A stretch of DNA of 64,000 nt, from contig NC_135774.1 in NCBI RefSeq assembly GCF_028453695.1, positions 14,198,001 through 14,262,000 of the forward strand. Reading direction: 5' to 3'. Within the stretch, counting starts at the first letter, position 1. Each line of letters begins with the position of its first letter. Of the stretch, positions 42,401 to 54,400 are shown piece by piece. The notes under the pieces were generated by a model. The model had not been told where the DNA came from. It saw nothing but the letters and a program-made list of their open reading frames with translations, and made no database searches. Source of the stretch: Augochlora pura. Lineage: Eukaryota; Arthropoda; Insecta; Hymenoptera; Halictidae. Made by a program: the position numbers and the translations under genes.

Positions 42401-45400
42401 TCGATCGTTTGAAGGGCTGAAACGTGGCGTCGTGGTGTCTCACCCCCCGACGCTCGAGTGGCGAGGGTGCTCGATTCGAGGGGACAAACTAACCCCGCAA
42501 CAATCGAGCCTCGAATCGCCCGAATACCTATACACGTATACCATGAGAGAGTCTCTCTCTCCGGGATATTTTCCGAAGCTTCTTCTCTCCCCTTTGTATT
42601 TGCGCCGGCAAAAATTGTCCTGTGTATTTTTCATATTAACCCAGCGACTCCTATTATTTCGTCGATAACTTCGCGCAGTTGTCTTTATGGCTGGGTTAAT
42701 CAGACGTTCGACCCCTTTTAATTGCTTCTTTTTTTATTTAGCTGTTGATGCGATAAATGGTACATTAGAAAAAGTTCTAACCGATGGGATCTTTTCTGTC
42801 GAATATATCTGGAATAATTAGTTCTTCAACCCTTTGGCATGACGTAAATATCCTGCAGCGTATCTTTGCCTTCGAAGAGAATTATTTTCATTTTTCTGTT
42901 TTCAATATATGACGAATGCTGATTTTATTAAATTATGAATTCAATTATGAAGTTTCCATGGGTACGTGTAATATTGTGAAATAAAAGGAAAGTGCATACT
43001 GATGGATATTAATTATATTATTATTCCATGCTCGCTGTTGGGAACTGACTGATCGAAATAATAAAAAGGCCACAGAAGAAGAAAAACAAATTTGTTCTTC
43101 CCTTTGGTATTTGGAAAATGATTAAATATTAGTATTTAATGCAAGTGTATCTAGTACAGCTTTATCTAATACAATTATATCTATTACAACTATATCTATT
43201 ACGACTACATCTATTAAAGCTATATCTATTACAATCACATCGAATCAATCATTCAACCCCCTAACGACGCACAACAAACATTTCATCCCCAGCCATTAAA
43301 GAGCCAATCTAATCACGATTGCACCCTTCAGTCGAGAGCACCGCAGCAGAACCTTCGCATCAGTTGAGATTTCCAAGCTTTAAATCGTCGCCGAGAGATC
43401 GGGTATCGCAAAGACCGTATTAATTCAGCCGTCGTTAATTAAAAGCCGGTTCGAGAGATGTTTGTGTTTCGCGATCCCGACGGTTGTAAACACGTCAGTT
43501 TGACGTCGGATATTACTTCTATGGTCTCTGTCGCGTGTGTTGACACAGGTCCTGGGATTCAAGGATACGTACGTGTGGCTGAAGGGCCAAGGACCCGGCC
43601 ACGAGAAGCGGGGCGGTTTTCGTTCGCCGAAAGCGTTGAACACGAGCGCCAAGGTATATTGTTTTTATTTGCCGAGTTCGATTATCTTCTGACCGGACTT
43701 CCTGCTTCCGGGAAGATCATTTGGGCGGACCAGCAGAAGAGGATCGAGCGACACAAGCGGGGCTACGTTCCGCTGGCCAACGTCGAGTCGGAGAAACCCT
43801 TGATAAGGGAGAAGAGGCTGGAGTTGGATCGATATCGACCGAACGGCGTCGAGGACGATCAAGGGTTTCAGGACTATTTCGATCCCGATGATCCCAGGCT
43901 GATGTTCAACGACGAGCTGTGGAGCCAGGAGTGGTACCTGGTAATGAGCTTGTTGTCTCTTTAACGTCTCGCGAGATAGCATCGCGGAGGCATCCCCGTT
44001 GAAATCGATAACGGGGTGGACTTCTGCTAAAGCCTCTGGCTGGCGGCTCGCCGATAAGATAAAGCTGCTTTATCAACCGTTGCAGCAAGACACGAGGTCG
44101 AACAAAGCTCTGCCGAAGCTCGACCTGAACGTGCTACCCTTGTATCGACAGGGGGTAACTGGCCGTGGCGTCAGGATCGCTGTCCTGGACGACGGGTTGG
44201 AATACACCCACGACGATCTACGGAATAACTATGTGAGTTCTTTGATAGCCTGGTTTCAGCTACCCCTGTCGGCTCACAGATGCCAGGGGATGCTGTTTTA
44301 AGGGTTGCTAGTCCTGGGTGGAAGCGACTCTCGCATCGTTCTCTTCTGAATTTATTGATCTAGGATCCGGAAATCAGCTACGACGTCAACGAGGGCGACG
44401 ATGATCCTCTCCCTCGATACGACTTATCAGGTAGATAGTGATAGTTGATAACGGAACGTTTTTATTTTTGCGTGTAGCGATTAGTAGTTGCGTATGGATA
44501 TGTATTTATATTAATGCATATAGATGCCATATATTTAAAATGATATTTTAAAATGATATTTTTAAATGGTATTTTTAAATGATATTTTTAAATGATATGA
44601 CATGTAACTAATATCCAGGAAAAAATTAATTCACTAATGTCTGCATTACACAAGAGGATAAAAACATTCAGAGTCCAGTTACTACTTCAAAAATTTATCT
44701 TCCCTCGACTCTGCCTATTTCAATTGTAATCCGCGTATAATGAAACGTGCAAACCTATAAACGTTGCGTTAACTTTTATCTCTGTAAAATTCCCCCCCAT
44801 ATTACAAACGCAAATGAAAACAACTACATCACAACGTTAATTACATTCACCCCGCAATTACACTCGCCGAGAGATCCGACCGATTAGTTAAGGAATTAAT
44901 TAATCTACATTTCCACGAGACTCCGCGGTGCTGCGCACTTTTGCTCGCGACTGTGCAGGCCTCGAGGGAACAATTGATAGAAAGAAGACAAATAGAAATA
45001 TGATAAAGGCCGACGGCGTTGCGAAAGTTGAAATCGGCAAACGAGTTCTGTCGGTAGTTCGATCAAATCCGATTCTGTTAGGGATGAACGGTCATGGGAC
45101 GAGGTGCGCCGGCGAAATAGCGATGGAGGCCAACAACCGGAAGTGCGGCGTAGGCGTCGCGTTCGAGGCCTCCGTCGGCGGGATCAAGCTTCTCGACGGT
45201 CTGGTGAACGATCGCGTCGAGGGAGAAGCTCTCGGTTACAAACCGGAAGCTGTGGACATTTACACCGCCTCTTGGGGTCCCGCCGACGACGGCAGAAGTT
45301 TGGAGGCTCCTGGGAGACTCGCTGAGGAGGCCCTCGAACGTGGAATTGCTACAGTACGTATTCCCATGCATGGAACATCGCGACCGTAACGAAAATGTTC

Positions 45401-48400
45401 CGCGAACGTCTCGTAACCCTCTCCGCTCGCACGAACAATCCATTCCAACCTATGCATCATTCCATGCATTTTGAAATTTACCAAATTTAATTTTTAAATG
45501 AAGTGGTAATTCTAGACTCAGAGTAACTTTGAAACTTCTACTGACATTTAACAAAATATCATACTTGTATCTTAGTATATTACTTATTATTTCTGTCAGA
45601 ATGCTATTGTCTCATTCCATGGATTACAGTAATTTTAACCCTTTGCAGTCGGAACCATTTTAACTGGAAATCCAAAATATTTCTTGAGACTTGCAGTGTT
45701 TCCATTTTATATAACCTGGAGGATTTTATACATTATAAAATTGAATTTTATAACTCATGTGACAGATAATAGCTCTTAACAATTTTTTAATTAGTAAATT
45801 TGATAAAGATTATTTTAAAACATGGCATGATAATTTTTAGAGGCGCCTGAGAGTCGACCGCAAAGGGTTAACAGCCTCAATAGAATATATCTAATTATAT
45901 TCTAATTTCTAAATTATCTCAGTTTCACCCTTGCTTTAAAAAATAACTTAATTTGAAATAGACTAACCTTATTTATCCAATATCCAGTACAAGTTACTTA
46001 TAGCCACTGCATCTACCAATCAACAAAGACAATTCTCATTTCCTGTATACGTTAGCCCAGAAATCATCACCCATCGAAGCTCTTCGCAATTTCGCGGATC
46101 GCAACGCGAACGAAAAAAAAACGCGCCCGCGAGAACAATCCGAAACAGCGAGGAATAAATCCCCAGCGAGCACAATTTCTATTCATTAGCCCCGCGGAGG
46201 TTCTATCACGAAAATAGCGCACCGCCGAATTTCGGAGGAAGCGTTCCACGTAAGTCGACGACACGGCTCCGCCCCTCTCGCTCTCGGCGGCGGGGCTTAA
46301 AATCTCGAGCGTTACCGTGAAAAGATTAAATATGGATGAAGAATAAATCGCGCGCGCGAGGAGGTCGAGGAGCAGCAGCTCTCTCCCCGGCTGCATATTT
46401 ATACCCGTGGGCGCATATTTATCCCGGCGCGACGCGCGCCGTTGTTTCGCCGGATGCATCGCGAAAAATATATCTCCAGCCGGAGTTAATATTTACAAAA
46501 CGGCGGCGCGATGCGATTACGTTTATCGATTTTACGTGGACCTGCGATGGTGTGTGGGTGTGTGCGTATTTGTGTGTTTGTGTGTGTGTGTGCAGGGCAG
46601 GGCCGGCCGCGGGAGCATCTACGTGTGGGCATCCGGAAACGGGGGCTCGAAATCGGACGATTGCGGCTGCGACGGATACGTGGGCAGCATTTACACGATC
46701 GCCGTTGGATCGGCCAGCCAGGCGGGAAGGTTCCCTTGGTACGGGGAAAGTTGTCCGGCTACCATGGCTACGACTTACAGCAGCGGCGCTTATCACGACC
46801 AGATGATAGTGAGTGCCCCCGGATATAGTCAAAGGAAATCCGGCCGTTTCATTAGCAGTATTACCGGCAGAACCTTGATTATCCCGTCCTTTAATGTTCG
46901 AATTCATTGTTGTTCGAATAGGGCAGCCAATTACTCCAGTCGGTTGCCCGTGCCCTTTGTTCGTTTCCAAGCATAATTAATTTTATATTCGCCGTGCGAT
47001 ACGTACGGAGTCTTTTTATTTGAATCTAATGAATTATTCAGTCGGCCGAATTAAATATGTAAGAGACGGAAGAACTTGGAGTGCCAGAAAAATTGTATCA
47101 AACTCCTTGGCGCTAGAGACGCGAAATTGTTTTTGTGATGCTTGCGAGAAAGCTTGAGAAGATAGTGAACTGTTTCCGGAAATATATAATAATTAATTTC
47201 ATTTATTTACTTATCTACGAATTTCGTACGAGGATAAGTGTTCTATTATAATCAGGATAATAAATTGCCTAGGGTAATAGAGCCGGCTACCATACGGTGA
47301 CAATGTCACTTACCCAATAAAATATTCTGTTCTTGTCTAATAAGGTATTTTAAATTTTTCTATTAAAAAATGAAGAAAATAGATCATCTTATTAACCTCT
47401 TAGCTGCGAACGACATGTATACATGTCACAAGTAAATGACGATTTTACATTCTACAGTAAAAGTGCTCTTCCTACGTTTCAGATTAAAATGGTCGTGCAA
47501 AATATTCATAAATTTCGCACATTTTACAATAATTCTAGAACAACTTATCAAAAAAAACTTCATTCAGTGTGATCCATAAAACAGACACAAAATTGATCTC
47601 AAAAATAGATGTACACAGCTAATTGGTTAAAAAATAAAACAGAAAAGTAAAGAATTAAATAAAAAAGGAAAAGAATGAAATAGAAAATGAAAAGAATGAA
47701 ATTTGAGATAGACGAACATAAAATTAATTGCGCCCGGAAACGAACAGCGAACGGTGAAGAAAATGAATTCTCTAAAATTCTAATTCCTAGTAGAAAATAT
47801 ATTCGAGAGATAGAGTGGTTCCACGGGCTGTTTTAATCCGCAGTGGAGCTGCCCCGTTAGGTTGCAAACGGAACAAGTGAACCGCGGCTAATTTAATGGA
47901 CTTTCTTTCCTATCTCGCCAGGCTACGACGGACCTGGGGAACGCCTGCACGACGAGGCACACCGGCACATCGGCGTCCGCTCCATTAGCCGCCGGGATCC
48001 TGGCTCTGGCTCTTCAAGTGAAGTACGAAGTCCTCGGAGCTGATACTCGTTGAATCTCCTGTCTCCGGCGAAACTTTTCCCTTATCGTTCGCTTCCGTCG
48101 GGGCGGCAGAAGAAGCGGGCCCAACCCCCCCGTACAATCGGCCGCGCGCGGCCCCGTGGATTTATCCGTCGCGTCCGCGAATCTCCTCGCATTACGGTTC
48201 ATTACCGAGCTTTCAGGACAGTTTCGGGAAAGCCCCGGGAATTTTCTATCGCGCGGGGAGAAAAAGGAGATAGGAGTTTCTCCTCGGCCCGGTTGTTGCC
48301 CGCCGGTTTTCTATCTCGTCCGCGGAAACGTCGCTGCCGGAAACACGGCTCCGACACAGGAAACGCATTAAAGATAAATCCATCCCCGGCCGGAATTAGC

Positions 48401-48418
48401 ATAAGGCTTTCACGGCTT

Positions 48419-48459
<41 letters not shown>

Positions 48460-51400
48460 AGTTATCGCACCGGCTCTGTCTTTCTTGGTCGAATATATTT
48501 CAGGACGGTGGTGGTCGTCGTCGTCGTCGCGCGCAAGATTGCGAAACTTGTGACCGACGACGTTGCGTCCGAACTTGTTCCAAGTTATTAACGGCGACGA
48601 GTTTTGTTGCTGTTACGGCGCCGATGTTCGGCCATGATTACGAAACGAGGCTGCCATTAAATAGACCTAGTTTCGACCGTTGCGGCGATGAACGGTTTTG
48701 TCAAGAAAAAAATATTACTCATCTTCTTACAAAAGAGTATAAAGCAATGACAATGTTCTTCTTTCAAATAGACGTAAAGTTTGAATTATTATCGCCTGAA
48801 ATCTTTATTAATATAAAAATATACTTCGATATTTTCTATTCTGTAAAATGATCTATCGGTGTCGTAATAGGACGTAAATTCTTCATACTCTCAGTGTCGA
48901 ATATTTTATTAGGCTGGAAACTATGAAACGGGCGCCGCAGCTGAGCGCAGACCAAACGAAAACGCCCGTTTCATAGTTTCCAACCTAATATAAAAATTCT
49001 AGTCAAGATCGTGACAATTTTTCGTCGATAGAAAAAAAGACGATAATTATACTGATCTAATTTAATTGTTCCTTTCGTAGCAAGAACCTGACCTGGCGGG
49101 ACGTGCAGCACCTGATCGTCTGGACCTCGGAGTACAGCCCCCTCAGGTGAGCACGAGACTCTACGATAGTTGTTTAATACAACGGCGTCTTCAATTTCGT
49201 CCGCGAAAGCTCGTCCGAGGGCAACCAAAGCATCCCATTACTGCGGGAAATATCAGCATCGTAATGCAACGGTACATTTCAAGAGAAGCTATTGGATACA
49301 AGAGCCGCATTCATAGGCGGCACAAAGTAACGGGGACCGTATCAAAGCATCATTAAATCTGCGTTCAGCGCGGGATTCAATAAAGTCTTGCATAAAACGG
49401 ATCCGAGTACATGATACCAGTTTTGCGGGATTGGTACGCAAACGTATTAATTTACATGAGAATTTTACATCTAATTAATTTTAATGGACGATTAATATTC
49501 ATTAGCAACGGCACGTCAATTAGCATCGGTCATTATGTGCGTGAATATATAATAATGTATTTATCAAGCTCGCCGGGAATGTCGAAATTACCGAAAAGTC
49601 AAACGTCCGCCATTTTGAAACCGATCGGAGATCCTCGATAAACTTTCACTTGTTACAGAGAGAGGACTACAATTTTATATTTCATTGTTACGATCAGTAA
49701 CTTAATTCCAAGAATTCGAATTTAACAACGAAAGAACAGCTCTCGTGAAACGATGCCCGGACCCTTGAACTCTAAACTCTCCGAAACCAATTAGGTCAGC
49801 GACGTGAATCAAAATCCCCCATGAAGAGCTCGCTTCCCTCTATTCCAAAGTCCACTTACTATAAAACATCCTAACTATACTTCGACTAGAAATTCTCGCT
49901 TCTCAGGTAACCACCACGCCCGTGGTCTGTTCATAAACAAATTCTCTTCAGAGATAAAATATTCTCCGGAGTATTCGCGAGATAGTTGCTGCGCTTACCA
50001 CCTCCAGTGTCCTGACCCGCGCCAGTTAAATGAAAAGTTAACATGTTAAAGTTAACGTGTAATTAACTTGGAAACTTTCGCGGTAATACTGGTATACAGT
50101 CCTCGAAGTTGTTTTTCATAGTCGTCGTTCCTTGCTGTTTTGGCACTGTAATTAAATTTCGTAAATATTAAAATTACGAAAACTGGACCGTTTAAAAAAT
50201 ATGAAAGTGTAGAACGATTTACTGAATTCCTGCCACGTTTTCGTCGGTAGAATTAATATAACTAGTGGCTTTGCAGATGCATAGGGTGCTATTTATGGTG
50301 CACATTGTCAGGCAGATACCTGACTGTATGACTGGAAATAGGACTGAAATCAGGAGAAGAAAATTGCGTGGGAGGCTTTGTTTTAGAGAAAATTGAATGC
50401 GAATATCAGTCAGGTATGAGTGTACTTAATTAATAATTTATTATTATAGACCGCGAATTTCAGAATTAAAATTAAAGGAATTAAAATTAGAGGATATTAA
50501 AACAATATAGTCCATTATTTTCGCTCAAGATATTCTTCACAACGCTGACATTTAAATTCAATTTCCTCGAATTATGAAACACCGCGTACAAGAAATCGCG
50601 ACGCTAACTTTTAATCTCCGACGTTGCTCTCGGTCCCGACGGGAACTGTACATTTCCTCAGACATCGGTCGGTTTCCGTAAATGATAACGCCGTCGAAAT
50701 CCAATCATCCGGCGCGTCACGCTTTTCCGATATTCGATGGGGATGCATCAGCCTCGTTATGCAACGGCGCGGCGGCGTCGTTCGGTCGGACAACGGCCCG
50801 CCTCTATCAAAGGAATCCCATCGCGACGTTCTGACAGATTGTCTTCTCGGAGTAAACCTCTCGCGCTCCATTCATCCCCGACGGGCGGCGCGGAGCCGCT
50901 CCTCGCTGCGGGCCGGGGGGGGGGGGGGGGGGGGGGGACACGAGTCGATCGCATTCTTCTCGGCGGGCGCCGCGGAATCGGGGCTGAATTAAAGCGTCGT
51001 GACATTCTTATTCGGTTCGTGGCCGGGAGTGGAATGTAGGTCGCGTCGTTTCAACGTGAACTAGTAATTGAGCCGGGGCAAACAGGAAGCGGAGGATCTT
51101 TGCCCCGGTCAAAATAATACTCGCGCGTCTCGCTTTGCCGCGCACAAAAGAAGTTCAACCCTTTCGCTCCTGGTTTATTTACCAGAGACCGTTGCCTGTC
51201 CTCCCGAGGGACTAAATCGCGGACGTTCTACGGCGGTCCCGTTCGAAAATAAATTCGTTCCGCTCGTTTGGCGATTTAGCTTCTGAGAGCGGAAATACGC
51301 GAGGGCAGATAGTAGAACGGTCAGGAAATTCGCGCGGCTTTCGAGATACTTGAGATTAGATTTTTATGGAGTAGATAGCACTTGTATCTTGATAGTATCC

Positions 51401-54400
51401 GAAGATTTAGTTCTTTTCTGTCTGTCCTTCTTCTGTGATCGATAAGAAATATCACATAGTCGAATGTACACTTTCATATTATATTAACCCCTTGACGTAC
51501 TTTAACGAGTCAGACTCGTGATGGAGATTTCTAGTAATAAGCTATTGGGTATGAATATTCATCCGTTCCTTTAACTGGGAATAAAATTTAATTCTCTCCT
51601 TGCCAATATTTAAACATTCAAGTAGATATAAGCACACCATAGATATAAAATTTTCTTTTTCATCTAAGAATTTAGTGCGATCGAAGAAATTCTCATCGTG
51701 CAACTTCTAAAGAAAATGGCACGACAAGGGGTTAAACTAAATTAAATTCCATTTAAAGAAATGAACATCGCGCTATCATACTACTAATAAAATATAGTAC
51801 AACTTCCTCCTCTTCCATTTTTTTCCTAACGTTTATCCTTTAAGAATAAAGACTGCTGCGAAACATCGCGAACACCCTGTGCACAACAATGCCCGATTGG
51901 TTATTGGTCAGAGGGCGGGGCCTATCTGATGGATATCCCCGTGCTAAAAAATTGGATTTTCTTTCTACAAAAGATCCTGGTTGTGTCAGCCGGTTGCACA
52001 ATCGCGGGCGTATAGATTCACCTTTGGATCGTGTTTCTTCGAGATTTGCCAGGGCGCGGACCAATCGGATTTATTAAAAATCTCGAGTTCCATTGACGTG
52101 GCGCGAGGATCCGCGCGATAGCCCGAATTCGCTAACCCGATTGCGCGATTGTGTCCGGCACTCGATCAGAACCGGGGCGAACAATGCTTTTATCCGGCGT
52201 CGGCATATCGGCTAGGCGAAATCGCCCGGCGATGAGCGCCGGCTTTCAAACCGCTTCCCTGTCCTCCGGAAGTATAAATGCGAAGTATAAACGCGAAGTA
52301 TAAACTTCGAGAGATCCTCTTTGGAAGACGAAACGAAATTAGCCGTGGCGATTCGAAACTGCGAAGCCGCTTTTCACCGGCCGTCGAAAAGGGTTTCGCG
52401 TCCGGCAGCGGCTGTTTCATTTTACGCCGGTCATTCTTCCCCGGCCGCGAAGCCGACTCTGTAATTGCGTCAACTTTTCAGGGAGAACCCGGGGTGGTTC
52501 CGAAACTCGGCCGGATTCTGGTTCAACTCACGTTTCGGCTTCGGGCTTATGAACGCTTTCGCGCTGGTCGCCGCCAGTTCCAATTGGACAACCGTACCCG
52601 GGAAGACCATTTGTAAAGTGGACGTCGCCGGAATGTAAGTGGACGACGATTAATTGGAGCGCGCGACGGGCGACGAGACGCGATGCTTCTTGGCCGATCC
52701 ATCAGCTCCTAGCATTTTATTTCCGGCGATCGTCGCGTTATCCTTCGCTGAAGAGAAATAAAACGTAGATTATCCGGATCTATAATGCTTGGAGGCGAAA
52801 CTTATAATAATAACAAAGATTAAAATAGATTATTATTTTTAAGTGATCTGTCGCTTCGTTGCTCGTCGTACGTGTGCTAAAAGCAGGCTACAATATATGA
52901 ATTAAAGGTACAGTCTTCGCGCGACAAGAAGACGTCTTGTGGTTCTCCCACTTAGTAGCTTCAGTGGAGGGGCAGCCGGTAAGAGGGGGAAAGTAGACCC
53001 AACAGTGCCTTCTTGTCGCGCGAAGACTATACATTACACTACACCTGGAATACTGACGGTAAACTTTAAATAATTATTACCCTATCGGAAATATCTGTGG
53101 CTGTAAGAAAAATCGCCACACATTCAAACGATCTAGCTTTACAAATTAATTGAGCCGTGTAATACAGTATTTACGTATTGAGATGAATATAAATCATGGA
53201 AACAAATTCCGTAGGTTCAATAGAAAGTAACGAAACGAGGAAATACTACCAATACGAAGAATAAACGTTCGAAACTTTCAGCGACCGTGCATGGAAATGA
53301 AAGCGTCGCGACATTTCTCTTCGCGGCCGCAAATACGTGTCAGAGCTCGAATTATTTCACCGCGTTACGAAAAGTGGAATATTTCCACAACTCGCCGAGT
53401 TTGTTCGCGTCGATTCCGCCGATCGACGCGACCGATCAGTTTCGGCAAATTGTGGCAGAAAGAAATCGCGTATCGGTAAATGCCGAACTGTAAAAAAAGC
53501 GGCGGTTTGTCAATATTCTGAAAAAGTATGTTTTAAAAAAAAAGAAAAAAAAACGAGAGCATTCAGAGAGCGAAGATTCGAGTAGAAATTCTCTCTCTCT
53601 CGTGCGCGCGCGCGCTTTGCCGGGATAACCGGTACATCTGGTTTCAACCGCGTGTGATGCGTTTCGACCGCGAACACAAATTTCTGTACGAGTGAAGAAT
53701 TTATCAAGCTACCCAAAACGCGGTATGGACGAATGTGCTTGTTAATCGATAATATTGACATAGCACGGTCTATCCCGGACACGGCGCGCGCTCGCGCGCG
53801 CTCCGTGCGCAAGTAGGATTTACCTCTCGCGGTCCATTTAGATTAGCGCGCTCGAATGCGATATCGGACGGCACTTTAAACATCGAATATTTAGCCGTGC
53901 GCGCTCCGCGGCACACTACGGGCATTCCGTACTGAAAATCTCGTTCCGTGAATTCTTCATCCGCTTGCCGCGGGCCGATAAGAATCTCCTCAATTATTCC
54001 CGGCCCGCCGATAACTTGAAATCTGGTAATCTTTGACGTCCCGATGGAGATATCGCGGCACTCGTTACTTTTGATGCGATTTAACACATCCACCGTTCGC
54101 GAAAAACCCATTCAATTATTAGTGGAAAACCAATATCTCGAAATCGGGAAATCTTTAATATTCCACTTAACAAACCACTGTTCAATAAACCACTTAGATT
54201 CGGCATCTCGTTGGAGAAAATCGTTTTCGCTTGGCGCGAGAATCGCCGTAATTATCTCCGGCGGCTCGTAATCTCAAATCTGATACGCTGCGTCGGCTCC
54301 CGTTACTTTTGGACTAATGACATTTCAATCCTGTGTTCGTGAGAATCTTCTAAATCATTTAGCCAGTAACCTAAAATCATTTTTAACGTCGCATACTAGG

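Larger units (their letters stand above)
23835..43548 (+). other. PC1/3 intron 1, 19.7 kb
   Basis: No nested gene could be supported on either strand. Contents are the N gap, MITEs, microsatellites and tandem repeats listed separately. A 65-codon minus-strand frame at 37615-37812 has fairly protein-like composition but was not recognised. Confidence 0.75.
49147..52481 (+). other. PC1/3 intron 9, 3.3 kb
   Basis: Beyond the G tract and the family B MITE, nothing recognisable. Frames near 50600-51000 are open on both strands only because the DNA is GC-rich. Confidence 0.75.

Noticed and set aside
43458..43964. A 168-codon open frame across exons 2-3 as a single exon
   Set aside because: It reads exon 2 in the wrong frame. 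Splicing out the 62-bp intron restores the convertase sequence on both sides.
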